This document shows, one piece after another, positions 38,097 to 47,432 of a stretch of DNA of 64,000 nt (the first letter of the stretch is position 1; every line of letters starts with the position of its first letter). The DNA comes from Pseudoxanthomonas sp. Root65 (GTDB taxonomy: Bacteria; Pseudomonadota; Gammaproteobacteria; Xanthomonadales; Xanthomonadaceae), in NCBI RefSeq assembly GCF_001427635.1, contig NZ_LMHA01000001.1, forward strand, positions 957,501 through 1,021,500, read 5' to 3'. A program made the translations under genes and the position numbers. Below the pieces are notes generated by a model. That model was not told where the DNA came from, made no database searches, and worked only from the letters and a program-made list of their open reading frames with translations.

Positions 38097-39224
38097 TCAG
38101 GGCGTCGCCGCGCCCGCCTCGCCGATCCCGGCGCGTGGCCGCACGTGCTCCAACAGGCTGACCAGGGTCTTGCCCGGCTCTTCCCACGGGATCATGTGCG
38201 CGGAGTGCTCGAACCACACGCCCTGCTTGTACGGCGCGCGCACCTTCGCCAACCAGGCCGCCGTCGGTTCCGATGGCGTGGTGTAGTCGTGGCGGCCCAT
38301 GAACATCACCACCGGGATGGGGAAGTCCTCCACGCCGGTGAAGTCGACCCGCAGGAATTCATCCAGCAGGCGGCCCAGGGTGAACACGCTGCCGGCGTTG
38401 ATCGCGCAGCGCGCGGCATCGTCGTAGTCGGGCGAGAGGCGCGGGCCCTGGAAGAAGTAGGTCGACTCGGCCCGGTACGCCGTCAGCCCGCCGTAGAACT
38501 GCGGCCACTTGCGCGCGATCACGATGCGCTCGCGGGTGATCGGCTGGTCGCCGGGATACGGCGAGATCGCTTCCATCTCGCGCACCGCCTCGGTGTTGCC
38601 CTGCTCGCGCGCCGTCCGCAGGCCGTAGTCGAAGCTGACCTGCTCGTTGGTGCGCACGTTGATCACCTGGCCGATGCCGACATAGGCATGGAACAGGTCC
38701 GGCCGCTGCAGTGCCGCGTGCATCGCCACCACCGTGCCCCAGCTGTGCGCCATCAGCACCAGCTTGCGCTGGTGGTAGCGCGTGCGCAGGTGTTCGGCCA
38801 GCGCGATGGCGTCGTCGACATAGCGCTGGATGTGCAGGGTATCGGCGACGGCGTCCTGCGGATTCAGCAGCAGCGTCCTGCCCGCACCGCGCTGGTCGTA
38901 GTTCACCACCGTGAAGTATTCCTCCAGCGGGCGCTGGAACTGCCACAGCGTGGGAATGACCGGCGAGGCCGGACCGCCGTGGACGAACAGGATCATCGGG
39001 TTGTCGCGATCCTGTCCGCGCACGTTCACCCACTGGCGGATGCCGCCGATCTCGACCGCGTACTCCTCCTGCACGCCCTTGGGCGCGGTGATGCGCTGCA
39101 GGTCGGCGACGATCTCCCGCGCCGGCGCGTAGGCGCTGCGGTCGGGGCAGGTGTCCTGCGCGCGGCCTGGATGCGGCACGCACGACAGCGCGAGCAGCAG
39201 CAACGAGGAGAGGGCGGTTTTCAT
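38097..39224 (-). CDS. Secreted alpha/beta hydrolase, proline iminopeptidase-like
   Basis: A 375-residue protein with a signal peptide (MKTALSSLLLLALSCVPHPGRAQ). The S33-like features are the HGGPASP oxyanion loop, YDQRGAGRT, the nucleophile in MAHSWGTVVAM, and the late GRHDYTTPSE (Asp) and EHSAHMIPWEEP (His) that complete the triad. These match prolyl aminopeptidase relatives, but secreted relatives of this length often act on other amides or esters. I set the start at ATG 39224, before the signal peptide. Confidence 0.8.
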   Translation of the reverse strand: MKTALSSLLLLALSCVPHPGRAQDTCPDRSAYAPAREIVADLQRITAPKGVQEEYAVEIGGIRQWVNVRGQDRDNPMILFVHGGPASPVIPTLWQFQRPLEEYFTVVNYDQRGAGRTLLLNPQDAVADTLHIQRYVDDAIALAEHLRTRYHQRKLVLMAHSWGTVVAMHAALQRPDLFHAYVGIGQVINVRTNEQVSFDYGLRTAREQGNTEAVREMEAISPYPGDQPITRERIVIARKWPQFYGGLTAYRAESTYFFQGPRLSPDYDDAARCAINAGSVFTLGRLLDEFLRVDFTGVEDFPIPVVMFMGRHDYTTPSEPTAAWLAKVRAPYKQGVWFEHSAHMIPWEEPGKTLVSLLEHVRPRAGIGEAGAATP

Positions 39225-39333
39225 CGGCGCGACTCCGGTGGGGCAGACCAGTGTCGCCGCGGCGACCGTCACGGGCGTGTGTCGATGGTCGTGCTGCGCG
39301 TGGTGCCGGTCACGCCCTGCGCGCCATGTCCAG

Positions 39334-39723
39334 TCAGGCGTGCGCCATCCATTGCCGCAGCAGTGCCTGCAACGCGGCGCCGTGCGCCTCCACCTCCTGC
39401 ATACCGCTGAACGACCACGTCGCGCGATCGGCACCCAGCCAGCTCAGTTGCCCGCCCGGATCCACGATCGCACCGGCCGGCATGGTCCGCTTGCCCGCGC
39501 CCAGGTGCAGCACCAGCAGCATGCGGTCGGCACGCCGCAGCTGCATCGTCGCGAAGTGGCGGCCCTCGACATGGAAACTCGGCGCATTCCACTTGATGCC
39601 CTCGCCGATGCGCGGATCGGTGGCCAGGATCACCGCACGCAGGCGGCGGACCGCGGCTTCCTGGGGTGGCGCAAGCGTGGCCAGGAACGTATCCACGTCG
39701 GTCGATGGCGTGCGTGCACCCAT
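39334..39723 (-). CDS. DUF1801-family protein
   Basis: A 129-residue small alpha/beta protein. The sequence VRRLRAVILATDPRIGEGIKWNAPSFHVEGRHFATMQLRR is the DUF1801 (YdhG/iron-chaperone-like) core with its conserved IKWN.PSF. Start at ATG 39723 (MGARTPSTDVDTFLATL). Function in bacteria is poorly known. It faces the adh gene across a 180-base divergent region that holds an FNR-type box. Confidence 0.78.
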   Translation of the reverse strand: MGARTPSTDVDTFLATLAPPQEAAVRRLRAVILATDPRIGEGIKWNAPSFHVEGRHFATMQLRRADRMLLVLHLGAGKRTMPAGAIVDPGGQLSWLGADRATWSFSGMQEVEAHGAALQALLRQWMAHA

Positions 39724-39831
39724 GGGGCGGCTCCTGTGCTGCGTGCGGGGGTGTCGTCGACAGTAACCGGAGCGGCTGCCGATCTCCATGCCGCCCTCGA
39801 CCGACCGGCGGTACCCCGTTTGCACCCCGGA

Positions 39832-39845
39832 TTGATCGCAATCAA
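39832..39845 (+). promoter_or_regulatory. Perfect FNR-type box upstream of adh
   Basis: TTGAT-CGCA-ATCAA, an exact match to the FNR/ANR consensus TTGAT-N4-ATCAA. A -10-like TACGGT lies at 39869-39874; a start near 39881 would put the box centre about 42 bases upstream, the class II activation position. The adh ATG follows at 39904. Confidence 0.7.
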
Positions 39846-39903
39846 CGTGGGCCTCATCCGGTTCGACGTACGGTGAGCTCCCGGCCACACGAGGACGTCG
39901 CGA

Positions 39904-40932
39904 ATGGACAGCACCATGAGAGCCGCCGTCGTGCGGGCGTTCGGCACGCCGCTGGTGATCGAGGAAGTGCCGGTGCCGCGTCCCGCGGCTGGCGACATCC
40001 TGGTCAAGATCGAAGCCTGCGGCGTCTGCCACACCGACCTGCACGCCGCCGAAGGCGACTGGCCGGTCAAGCCCAGCCCGCCCTTCATTCCCGGACACGA
40101 AGGCGTGGGCCACGTGGTCGCGGTCGGGGCCGGCGTCCGCCACGTGAAGGAAGGCGACCGTGTCGGCGTGCCGTGGCTGTATTCGGCCTGCGGCCAGTGC
40201 GAGCACTGCCTGGGCGGTTGGGAAACGCTGTGCGAAACGCAGCAGAACACCGGCTACTCGGTCAATGGCGGCTTCGCCGACTACGCGCTGGCCAACGCGG
40301 ACTACGTCGGGCACCTGCCGGACACCATCGGCTTCGTCGAGATCGCACCGATCCTGTGCGCCGGCGTGACCGTATACAAGGGCCTGAAAGTCACCGACAC
40401 GAAGCCGGGCGACTGGGTGGTGATTTCCGGCATCGGCGGGCTCGGCCACCTGGCCGTGCAGTACGCGAAGGCGATGGGACTGAACGTGGCGGCGGTCGAT
40501 GTGGACGATGGCAAGCTCGACTTCGCCCGCCGCCTGGGCGCCACGGTCACCGTCAACGCGACGACCACCGATCCGGCGGCCTGGCTCAAGCGGGAGATCG
40601 GCGGCGCGCATGGTGCGCTGGTCACCGCGGTGTCGCCGAAAGCGTTCGAGCAGGCCATCGGCATGGTCCGTCGCGGCGGTACGGTCTCGCTCAACGGCCT
40701 GCCGCCGGGGCAGTTTCCGCTCGACATCTTCGGCATGGTCCTCAACGGCATCACCGTACGCGGCTCCATCGTCGGCACGCGGCTGGACCTGCAGGAATCG
40801 CTGGCGTTCGCGGCGATGGGCAAGGTGGCGGCGACGGTGGCGACGGATCGGCTGGAGAACATCAACGACGTGTTCGCGCGCATGCGCGCCGGCACGATCG
40901 AAGGCCGCATCGTGCTGGACCTCGCTGGCTGA
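39904..40932 (+). CDS. Zinc-dependent alcohol dehydrogenase (AdhP type)
   Basis: A 342-residue NAD-dependent medium-chain dehydrogenase. The catalytic zinc ligands are in [14 protein letters not shown] and GHEGVGHV, the structural zinc loop has four Cys ([16 protein letters not shown]), and the nucleotide fold has [17 protein letters not shown]. Sequence and length match AdhP/AdhA ethanol-active enzymes. The start used is ATG 39904; a second ATG five codons in (MRAAVV) is equally possible. The FNR-type box upstream suggests induction under low oxygen. Confidence 0.88.
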   Translation: MDSTMRAAVVRAFGTPLVIEEVPVPRPAAGDILVKIEACGVCHTDLHAAEGDWPVKPSPPFIPGHEGVGHVVAVGAGVRHVKEGDRVGVPWLYSACGQCEHCLGGWETLCETQQNTGYSVNGGFADYALANADYVGHLPDTIGFVEIAPILCAGVTVYKGLKVTDTKPGDWVVISGIGGLGHLAVQYAKAMGLNVAAVDVDDGKLDFARRLGATVTVNATTTDPAAWLKREIGGAHGALVTAVSPKAFEQAIGMVRRGGTVSLNGLPPGQFPLDIFGMVLNGITVRGSIVGTRLDLQESLAFAAMGKVAATVATDRLENINDVFARMRAGTIEGRIVLDLAG

Positions 40933-40954
40933 GGCAGCCGGTACCGGCGCGGCG

Positions 40955-41353
40955 TCAGTCTTCCCGGGACAGTACGCCAGCGCCCGTATCGCGCTGCGCG
41001 GCCATCACCGCCTTCGTCTCCCTCGACGGCAGCGGCTGGATGCGCAAGCCACGGTGACGGCACAGGTCGAGCGCGGGATACAGCGCGCGCCGGCCGTTGA
41101 CGAACGCCACCTTCACGTCGTGCAGGCACTGGTCGCTGGCGAGCTGCACCGTGGCGGTGTCGCCGCCGCCGGCGAGGGTGCCACCGTGCAGCAGCTCCTT
41201 CCACGACGTGCCCCCGGCGGGCGCGGCCGCGACAGAAACGATCCGGTCGTGGGCGCGGTTGACGAGATCCAGGTAGTGCGTGCGCTCGCCCGCGTGGGCG
41301 TGGGCGATCGGGGCGACGGCGACGAACAGGGCGAGGGCGGACAGACGGCGCAT
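40955..41353 (-). CDS. Secreted small protein of unknown function
   Basis: A 132-residue protein with a signal peptide (MRRLSALALFVAVAPIAHAHA). The mature part, GERTHYLDLVNRAHDRIVSVAAAPAGG...DTATVQLASDQCLHDVKVAFVNGRRALYPALDLCRHRGLRIQPLP, has two Cys residues that could pair and a beta-rich pattern. No family recognised. GGAGATC precedes the ATG. It is convergent with adh and divergent from the LytS-like kinase gene. Confidence 0.68.
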   Translation of the reverse strand: MRRLSALALFVAVAPIAHAHAGERTHYLDLVNRAHDRIVSVAAAPAGGTSWKELLHGGTLAGGGDTATVQLASDQCLHDVKVAFVNGRRALYPALDLCRHRGLRIQPLPSRETKAVMAAQRDTGAGVLSRED

Positions 41354-41557
41354 GGCGTGATCTCCGGTGGGAAGGGGCGCCCTGGCGACGCGGGATCGCG
41401 TGCGGGGCCATCGCATCTCGCGCCCGCACGGACCGCCCGGCAACGGATCCGGGACGAATCGTCGTGCCGACGTGACCAATCGTAGTGGGTGACTTTTGCG
41501 CCTTCCCGCGCCTCGCCACGGCACCCTACGATGCGGGTCGCCGGTTGGGAGTTCCGC

Positions 41558-42664
41558 ATGAAGATCCGTCTTGGCAGCATGGAAATCAGACTGTCCCGCT
41601 ACCTGGGTCTGTGGGGTGTCGTGGTGGTGGTGTTCGCCGTGCAGGGCTGCGTCAACGATGCCGTCAGCGGCCATCTCTGGCCACCGGCCGACTATCTGCG
41701 CTGGTGGGCAATCCAGTGGCTGACCTGGGCGGGACTTGCACCGTTGGTGTTCCGCCTGGGCGAGCGCCACCCCATCACGTTCCCCGCCACGGCACGCGCC
41801 TTGCTCCGGCACGTCGGCTACAGCCTCGGCGTGACCCTGCTGGCGGTCATCATCGGCGCGCTGGTCTCGACGCTGTTCGAGCCGAGCAGCTTCGGCCAGC
41901 AACTGGTGCAGTTCATCAGCAAGCACTTCGCCATCGGCCTGCTGGCCTATTGGACGCTGTTGGCGGTGCAGCACCTGCTGCATTTCCAGGCCGAGAAAGC
42001 GCGCCGCGAACTCGAAGCGACGCGGCTGGCCAGCGAACTCGCGCAATCGCGGCTGCAAGTATTGAAGACCCAGCTGCAGCCGCATTTCCTGTTCAACACG
42101 CTGCACGCCATCATCACCCTGCTCGACGAGGACAAGCTGTCCGCCGAAGACATGCTGCTGCGGCTGAGCGAACTGCTGCGTGCCTTCCTGGAGGACTACG
42201 ACGGCCAGGAGATCCCGCTGCGGCGCGAGCTGGAACTGCTGGAGCTGTACCTCGGCATCCAGCGGCACCGCTTCAAGGACCGCCTGACCACGCGCATCCA
42301 TGTCGCCCCCGACGTGCTGGACGCCGCCGTGCCCAGCCTGGTGCTGCAGCCGATCGTCGAGAACGCGATCCGCTACGGCATCGGCCAGCATGTCGGCGAC
42401 GACTGCATCGAGGTCGACTGCCGGCGCGAAGGCGGCGTGCTGTGCATCGACGTGCGCAACCACAACAGCACGCTGGATGAAGGCGGCCATGCCGGCGGCC
42501 ATGGCATCGGCCTGTCCAACACGCGCCTGCGCATGCGCGAACTCTATGGCGACGCCGCCAGCCTGCGGCTGGACCTGATGGTGCCGCGCGGTGTCGCCTG
42601 CCGGCTGCGCCTGCCGTTCCACGAACTCGACGACGACGTGTTGCCGGAGCACGTGCCGGCATGA
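41558..42664 (+). CDS. LytS/AlgZ-type sensor histidine kinase
   Basis: A 368-residue membrane kinase of the His_kinase (LytS/YehU) family. About four membrane segments span residues 14-145, a short coiled coil follows, and the phosphoacceptor motif LKTQLQPHFLFNTLHAI carries His176. The ATPase N-box is LQPIVENAIRYG and the G-box GHGIGLSNTRLRM. ATG 41558 is chosen because GGGAG lies seven bases upstream; two other in-frame ATGs lie nearby. It overlaps the response regulator by four bases (ATGA). An imperfect inverted repeat (41477-41489 with 41522-41532) lies upstream and may be a regulator site. Confidence 0.87.
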   Translation: MKIRLGSMEIRLSRYLGLWGVVVVVFAVQGCVNDAVSGHLWPPADYLRWWAIQWLTWAGLAPLVFRLGERHPITFPATARALLRHVGYSLGVTLLAVIIGALVSTLFEPSSFGQQLVQFISKHFAIGLLAYWTLLAVQHLLHFQAEKARRELEATRLASELAQSRLQVLKTQLQPHFLFNTLHAIITLLDEDKLSAEDMLLRLSELLRAFLEDYDGQEIPLRRELELLELYLGIQRHRFKDRLTTRIHVAPDVLDAAVPSLVLQPIVENAIRYGIGQHVGDDCIEVDCRREGGVLCIDVRNHNSTLDEGGHAGGHGIGLSNTRLRMRELYGDAASLRLDLMVPRGVACRLRLPFHELDDDVLPEHVPA

Positions 42665-43440
42665 GCCTCACCGCGCTGGTGGTCGACGACGAACCGATCG
42701 CGCGGCATGCGGTGGTGCGGCTGTTGCGCGACGATCCCGATATCGCGCTGGCCGGCGAATGCGGCGATGGCGTGTCCGCGGTGACGGCCATCCGCGAGCT
42801 GTCGCCCGACCTGGTGTTCCTGGACATCCAGATGCCCGCCATCACCGGCCTGGACGTGGTGGCGACGATCGGCGCCGCGCGCATGCCGGCCACCATCTTC
42901 GTCACCGCCTACGAGCAGTTCGCGGTGCGCGCGTTCGAGGCGAACGCGGTGGACTACCTGGTGAAGCCGTTCAGCCGCGAGCGCTTCGCCGAAACGTTGC
43001 GCCGCGCGAAGCAGCGACTCGCCACCCCGCGTGGCACCGATGCGGACACCTCCGCGCGCATCCTGCAGGCGCTGGCCTCGCTGCAGCAGCGCGACGCCTA
43101 CCTGGAACGCGTTCCGGTGCGCGAGGACGAACGCGTGGTGCTGGTCGACGTGGACGACATCGTCTGGATCAAGGCCAGCGGCAACACCGTGCGCCTGCAC
43201 CTGGCCGACCGCGTGCACGACCTGCGCGAGACCATGTCGGCGCTGGCCGCGCGGCTGGATCCGCGCCGCTTCGCCCGCGTGCATCGCTCGGCGATCATCA
43301 ACATCCGCCGGGTCAAGGACATCCACCCCTGGTTCAACGGCTACCACGTAGTGACGATGGACACGGGCCAGCAGCTGCGCATGAGCCGCTACCAGCACGA
43401 GGCGTTCCTGAAGCTGGCGACGCTGCGCCGCGAGGATTAG
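42661..43440 (+). CDS. LytTR-family response regulator
   Basis: A 259-residue regulator, partner of the preceding kinase. The N-terminal receiver domain has the acidic pair DDE near residue 10, phosphoacceptor Asp55 in LVFLDIQMPAITG, Thr in FVTAYEQ and Lys in LVKPFSRERF. The C-terminal LytTR DNA-binding domain (about 150-255) has VDDIVWIKASGNTVRLHL and FARVHRSAIINIRRVKDI. Such pairs regulate exopolysaccharide, motility or envelope genes; the targets here are unknown. Confidence 0.9.
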   Translation: MSLTALVVDDEPIARHAVVRLLRDDPDIALAGECGDGVSAVTAIRELSPDLVFLDIQMPAITGLDVVATIGAARMPATIFVTAYEQFAVRAFEANAVDYLVKPFSRERFAETLRRAKQRLATPRGTDADTSARILQALASLQQRDAYLERVPVREDERVVLVDVDDIVWIKASGNTVRLHLADRVHDLRETMSALAARLDPRRFARVHRSAIINIRRVKDIHPWFNGYHVVTMDTGQQLRMSRYQHEAFLKLATLRRED

Positions 43441-43682
43441 CCGGTGCCGGTCTGCCGTTGTGCGTCGATCACGCGCTGCGCCTGCGCCTTGCAGGCGGCC
43501 AGCGCGTCGTAGCAGGTGAAGTAATCGCGCCCGTCGGCGACCCAGAGATCCTCGCTCCAGCCGCCGCCCGCAGCCTGGCGCACGCGTACCGTGGGCGACC
43601 ACGGCCGGCGCTCGTCGACGCGCTCCAGCACCACTTCCACCAGATGGTCCCGGTAGCTCGACAGGTCGACCTTCTTCTGCAT
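43437..43682 (-). CDS. Small conserved hypothetical protein
   Basis: An 81-residue soluble protein (MQKKVDLSSYRDHLVEVVLERVDERRPWSPTVRVRQ...YFTCYDALAACKAQAQRVIDAQ). It looks like a short beta-alpha protein with two Cys. The ATG lies seven bases behind the stop of the polysaccharide deacetylase, so it is co-transcribed with it. Its stop overlaps that of lytR in the opposite direction. No family recognised. Confidence 0.6.
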   Translation of the reverse strand: MQKKVDLSSYRDHLVEVVLERVDERRPWSPTVRVRQAAGGGWSEDLWVADGRDYFTCYDALAACKAQAQRVIDAQRQTGTG

Positions 43683-43689
43683 GCGTCCG

Positions 43690-44658
43690 CTACTCCGCGT
43701 CCACGCCGGCCAGCGCCAGCACCCAGCCCGGCACCACCGGTTCGCCGGCGTAGAAGTCCTTCGGCTTCTTCTCCGCCATCGCCCAGCGATGCAGCCAGCT
43801 GGGACCGTAGCGGCCGTTGTAGCCGTCCTCGCCACGCGCGTAGGCGGGGTCGCGCAGTGCCTCGTCCAGCGTCACCACGCGGTAGCCGCGCCGCTGCACG
43901 CCGGCGACCAGGTCGGCGTACGCGACGGCGTTGAGTTCGTTGGCGTGCAGCAGCCACACCTGCGGCAGGACATAACCCAGCAGCGCCTGCGACTGCGCTT
44001 CGTAGTAGTCGACCTTGTTGAGCATGTACGGGATGTAGCCGCGCCGCAGCCGCGCCAGCGTGGCCGCGCGTTCGGGGGTATCGGGCTGGCCATCCAGCAC
44101 GTTGGCGTAGGCGAACGCCCACACCCATTCCCCATTGTCGACGGTCACCGGCGCGATGCGGTAACCGTGCTGGCCGAGGAAGGCCGACAGCACGGCGCGG
44201 TCTTCCTGCGTGCGGCCGGCGCGCAGGTAGGGATGGCGGAACCAGCGCGGCGCCTGCCCGTGCTCGGCCAGCAATGGCCGCAGCACGCGCTCGCCATCCA
44301 GGATGTCCTGCTGGAACGCCGGCAGTCCCACCGCATGCACATCGAGGTGGCCATGCGTGTGGTTGCCCAGTTCATGGCCGGCGTCCAGCCAGTCGCGCAG
44401 CATCGCCACGCGGGCCGGCTGCACCTGACCGTCGACTTCCAGCTTGCCTTCGTTGACGAAGCCCACCACCGGCACGCCGGCCTGTTCCAGCTGCGCCATC
44501 AGCTGCGCATGGCGCGCGCCCAGTTCCGCCGGCGGCGTCTTATCCATCCGCTGCCAGGGCAGGTCGTCGATGGTGATGGCGATGCGCCGGTCGGGAGGCG
44601 ATGCCTGCGCGGCCAGCGCCAGCGTCGACAGCAGCAGGACTCGCAGGAAGAAGCGCAC
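43690..44658 (-). CDS. Secreted polysaccharide deacetylase (NodB-like)
   Basis: A 322-residue secreted protein with a signal peptide (residues 1-19, FFLRVLLLSTLALAAQA). The NodB domain has the first catalytic Asp in ITIDDLPW and the metal-binding HELGNHTHGHLDV motif; the later RWFRHPYLRAGRTQ supplies the Arg of motif 3. Such enzymes remove acetyl groups from cell-wall or exopolysaccharides. I use GTG 44658 because the signal peptide starts there; upstream ATGs would add a region with no homology pattern. Confidence 0.8.
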   Translation of the reverse strand: MRFFLRVLLLSTLALAAQASPPDRRIAITIDDLPWQRMDKTPPAELGARHAQLMAQLEQAGVPVVGFVNEGKLEVDGQVQPARVAMLRDWLDAGHELGNHTHGHLDVHAVGLPAFQQDILDGERVLRPLLAEHGQAPRWFRHPYLRAGRTQEDRAVLSAFLGQHGYRIAPVTVDNGEWVWAFAYANVLDGQPDTPERAATLARLRRGYIPYMLNKVDYYEAQSQALLGYVLPQVWLLHANELNAVAYADLVAGVQRRGYRVVTLDEALRDPAYARGEDGYNGRYGPSWLHRWAMAEKKPKDFYAGEPVVPGWVLALAGVDAE

Positions 44659-44822
44659 GCGCGATCCCGGGCGATGGAGGGGAGCCGCGAGCTTACCGCC
44701 CGCATCCCGCACGCCGCCACTGCGCCCGACCATGTCCATACCTTCAAGCCGCGTGACGACGCCCTGTCCTGCCGATGCGGCATGATGCGTATGAAGGAAC
44801 ACCGACCCCCAAGGATCTGCCG

Positions 44823-45851
44823 ATGCGTGCATGGCTGTTGCTGCCCCTCCTGCTGCTGACCTCCGCTGCCGCCCACGCGGCCGATGCCTGCCCGCAGTTG
44901 TCGCAACAGACGCCGTCGGACGTCGCCACCCGCATCGCCGCGGTCGCCTGCCGCGAGCACCTGATGTGGTATCGCCCCTTCATCGACCGCAACGGCCGGC
45001 TGGCCAACGCGCCGGTGATGGAAGCCGAGGCGTCGCTGCTGTCGATCGGCGACGACCGCGCCTGGCAGCGCGTCGCGCGCTACTGGCGCGACAGCGACCT
45101 GCTCGCCGCGATCGGCCATCGCCGCGGCGCCACCGACTGCCTGTACGCGTCGGCGACCGGACCGCAGGCCGAGGCCTGCCGCGGTTTCGTGGTGGACACG
45201 CCGTGGTCGGCCGCCTTCATCTCGTGGGTGATGCGCGAAGCCCGGGTGCCGGGCTTCCGGGGTTCGGCCCGCCACTTCACCTACGTGCAGGCGGCCTACC
45301 AGCAGCCGACGACGAATGCCTTCGATGTCATCGACGTGGCGAAGGCCAAGCCGGTGGTCGGCGACCTGATCTGCTACGTGCGCCAGTCCGGCCGCCTGTT
45401 CGGCCACGAAGGGCTGCTGCCGTTGCTGCGCAGCGGCAGCTCGCTGGACATGCACTGCGACATCGTGGTGGCGGTCAATCCGAACAACGACAGCACCGCC
45501 TACGCGATCGGCGGCAACGTGCAGCAGGCGGTGACCATGCGGATGCTGCCGCTGAACCGCAACGGCGAGTTCTGGGGCGGCCTGCCACTGCGCATCGGCG
45601 ACGGCACGCTGTGCGCGCCCGACAACGAGGCAGCCTGCAACATGAACCGCCAGGACTGGGCGGCGATCCTGCGGCTGAAGTCGCCGGAGCAGCTGGCCAG
45701 GCTGCCGGGCTTCCTGCCGCCGGCGCAGGAAACGCCGGGCAGCGAGTCGACGGAGAAGCAGGAGTGCTGCATCGCCTGCGTGGTGGGCTCTGGCGTTCCG
45801 CGCTGCCCGAAGGATGCGACCGCGCCGGCCGGGACCACGACGGAGCCGTAA
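44823..45851 (+). CDS. Secreted DUF2272-domain protein
   Basis: A 342-residue protein with a signal peptide (MRAWLLLPLLLLTSAAAHAA). The core, VVDTPWSAAFISWVMREARV to GDLICYVRQSGR, matches DUF2272, whose fold recalls the papain-like NlpC/P60 and CHAP amidases; the position of the usual nucleophilic Cys is Ser here (WSAAF). The following CDIVVAVNPNNDSTAYAIGGNVQQAVTMR is also family-typical. The tail has a CC..CV...C cluster. It is divergent from the deacetylase gene, both products being extracytoplasmic. Confidence 0.75.
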   Translation: MRAWLLLPLLLLTSAAAHAADACPQLSQQTPSDVATRIAAVACREHLMWYRPFIDRNGRLANAPVMEAEASLLSIGDDRAWQRVARYWRDSDLLAAIGHRRGATDCLYASATGPQAEACRGFVVDTPWSAAFISWVMREARVPGFRGSARHFTYVQAAYQQPTTNAFDVIDVAKAKPVVGDLICYVRQSGRLFGHEGLLPLLRSGSSLDMHCDIVVAVNPNNDSTAYAIGGNVQQAVTMRMLPLNRNGEFWGGLPLRIGDGTLCAPDNEAACNMNRQDWAAILRLKSPEQLARLPGFLPPAQETPGSESTEKQECCIACVVGSGVPRCPKDATAPAGTTTEP

Positions 45852-45895
45852 CGCACGCGACGGACAATGCGTCCGCCTTCCACGGAGCACGCCAG

Positions 45896-46294
45896 ATGAC
45901 CGCACGCCTGATGAATCCTGTTCCGCTGCGGCGCCTCCGCGCCCTTCCCTTCGCCGCGCTGCTGGCGCTGGCCGCGTGTGCGACCACACCGCCGGCCACC
46001 ATGGCCGCTGGCGCGTTCACTGCGGGCGAGCAGGCCACGGTCAGCGGCAGCATCGTCAGCGTCGACACCACGCCGTGGACCTACGACGGCAGCGCGGTGG
46101 TGAAGATCGCCAGCGCCAACGGCCAGGTCGACGTGCACCTGCCGGCCCGCTGGAACCTGTGCAAGGCCCCGCCGCCGGACGATGTGCAATCGCTCAAGGC
46201 CGGTGATCGCGTGCAGGCCACCGGCACGGTCACCGAGGACGGCGCGCTGGTGGTGTGCGAGAGCGCGGATCACGTGCTGCGCAAGGCAGACTGA
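45896..46294 (+). CDS. Small lipoprotein of unknown function
   Basis: A 132-residue protein with an N-terminal hydrophobic segment ending in LALAAC, a lipobox, so the mature protein would start at Cys28 and be lipid-anchored. The rest is a small beta-rich domain (ATVSGSIVSVDTTPWTYDGSAVVKIASANGQVDVHLPARWNLC...LKAGDRVQATGTVTEDGALVVCE), reminiscent of an OB-fold. It follows the DUF2272 gene on the same strand after 44 bases. No family name is recognised. Confidence 0.65.
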   Translation: MTARLMNPVPLRRLRALPFAALLALAACATTPPATMAAGAFTAGEQATVSGSIVSVDTTPWTYDGSAVVKIASANGQVDVHLPARWNLCKAPPPDDVQSLKAGDRVQATGTVTEDGALVVCESADHVLRKAD

Positions 46295-46559
46295 GCGCGG
46301 AGCGCGACGGCGCGACGGCAAGGCAGGCGGACAGTCCCCACGGGCGCAGTCCCATGCCTCCAACCTCGTCAAGGAATTGACCCGGGGCCGGCGACAGGAT
46401 GCGCCTCACGCGCGTCGAAAATCTGAGCTGAGGATGGCCTCCATGGCCCCCATCCTGCCTGCTACGCTCGCCACCGTATCGCTGCAGCCGGCCAGCGATG
46501 CGGCCTGCCGATGAGGCATGGCTGGGGAGTCCGGCATGCCAATGGGGAGGGAACCACCG

Positions 46560-47432
46560 ATGCGTATCCGTTGCGCGGCGCTGCTTGCCGCGATGTTCAT
46601 GCTTTTCCTGTTTTCCGGCGCGGCCAGCGCACAGGAAGACTCCGCGCCGAATCCGATCGGAGACCTGCCATGGCAGCTAGGACCAACCGTCGGCAAGATC
46701 GGCACTCGGGCCACGGTCGACGTGCCCGAGGGTTACGCGTTCCTTGATGTCGACGGCACGCGCCAACTCAACCAGTTGCTGGAAAACCCGCCGGATGGCG
46801 ACGACACCTACACGCTGGCGCCGCATGACCTGTCGTGGATCGGCTTCTTCTCGTTCCAGGAAATGGGCTACGTCAAGGACGACGAAAAGGTGGATGCCGA
46901 CGACGTACTCGAAAGTGTCCGCGAGGGAACGGAGCAGGGCAATGAAGAACGGCGCCAGCGCGGCTGGGAGACCATGCGCATCCTTGGCTGGTCGTTCAAA
47001 CCCCAGTACGACCAGCAGCTCAAGGCGCTTGAGTGGGCGATCCTCGCTGAGACCGAGACCAGCAAGAACAAGATCGTCAACTACAACACGCGCGTGCTGG
47101 GACGACGCGGCGTGATGGAGGTCATCGTGGTAGCGGACCCGGAAACGCTGCAGGCGGCCATCGCCGATTTCAAGCGCCTCATGCCTGGCTACAGTTTCGC
47201 CGCAGGTGAGAAGTACAGCGAGTTCCGCGCGGGCGACCATGTGGCGGAAGTTGGCCTGGCGGCGTTGATCACCGGCGGTGCGGCGGTGGTTGCGTCGAAG
47301 AAGGGCTGGCTGGCCGCCGCCGGTGCCGTGCTGGTCAAGATGTGGAAGCTGCTGTTGATCGGCTTGTTCGGGGTGGTCGCCGCGGTACGCGGCGTGTTCA
47401 AGCGCAAGCAGCAGGACAAGACCGTCCGGTGA
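46560..47432 (+). CDS. DUF2167-family membrane protein
   Basis: A 290-residue protein with a signal peptide (MRIRCAALLAAMFMLFLFSGAASA) and the DUF2167 body: ATVDVPEGYAFLDVDGTRQLNQLLENPP, HDLSWIGFFSFQEMGYVKDDEK, WSFKPQYDQQLKALEWAI and NYNTRVLGRRGVMEV. C-terminal hydrophobic segments (about 240-285) anchor it in the membrane, with a basic end. GGGAGGG precedes ATG 46560. The function of the family is unknown. Its stop overlaps the next start (GTGA). Confidence 0.82.
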   Translation: MRIRCAALLAAMFMLFLFSGAASAQEDSAPNPIGDLPWQLGPTVGKIGTRATVDVPEGYAFLDVDGTRQLNQLLENPPDGDDTYTLAPHDLSWIGFFSFQEMGYVKDDEKVDADDVLESVREGTEQGNEERRQRGWETMRILGWSFKPQYDQQLKALEWAILAETETSKNKIVNYNTRVLGRRGVMEVIVVADPETLQAAIADFKRLMPGYSFAAGEKYSEFRAGDHVAEVGLAALITGGAAVVASKKGWLAAAGAVLVKMWKLLLIGLFGVVAAVRGVFKRKQQDKTVR

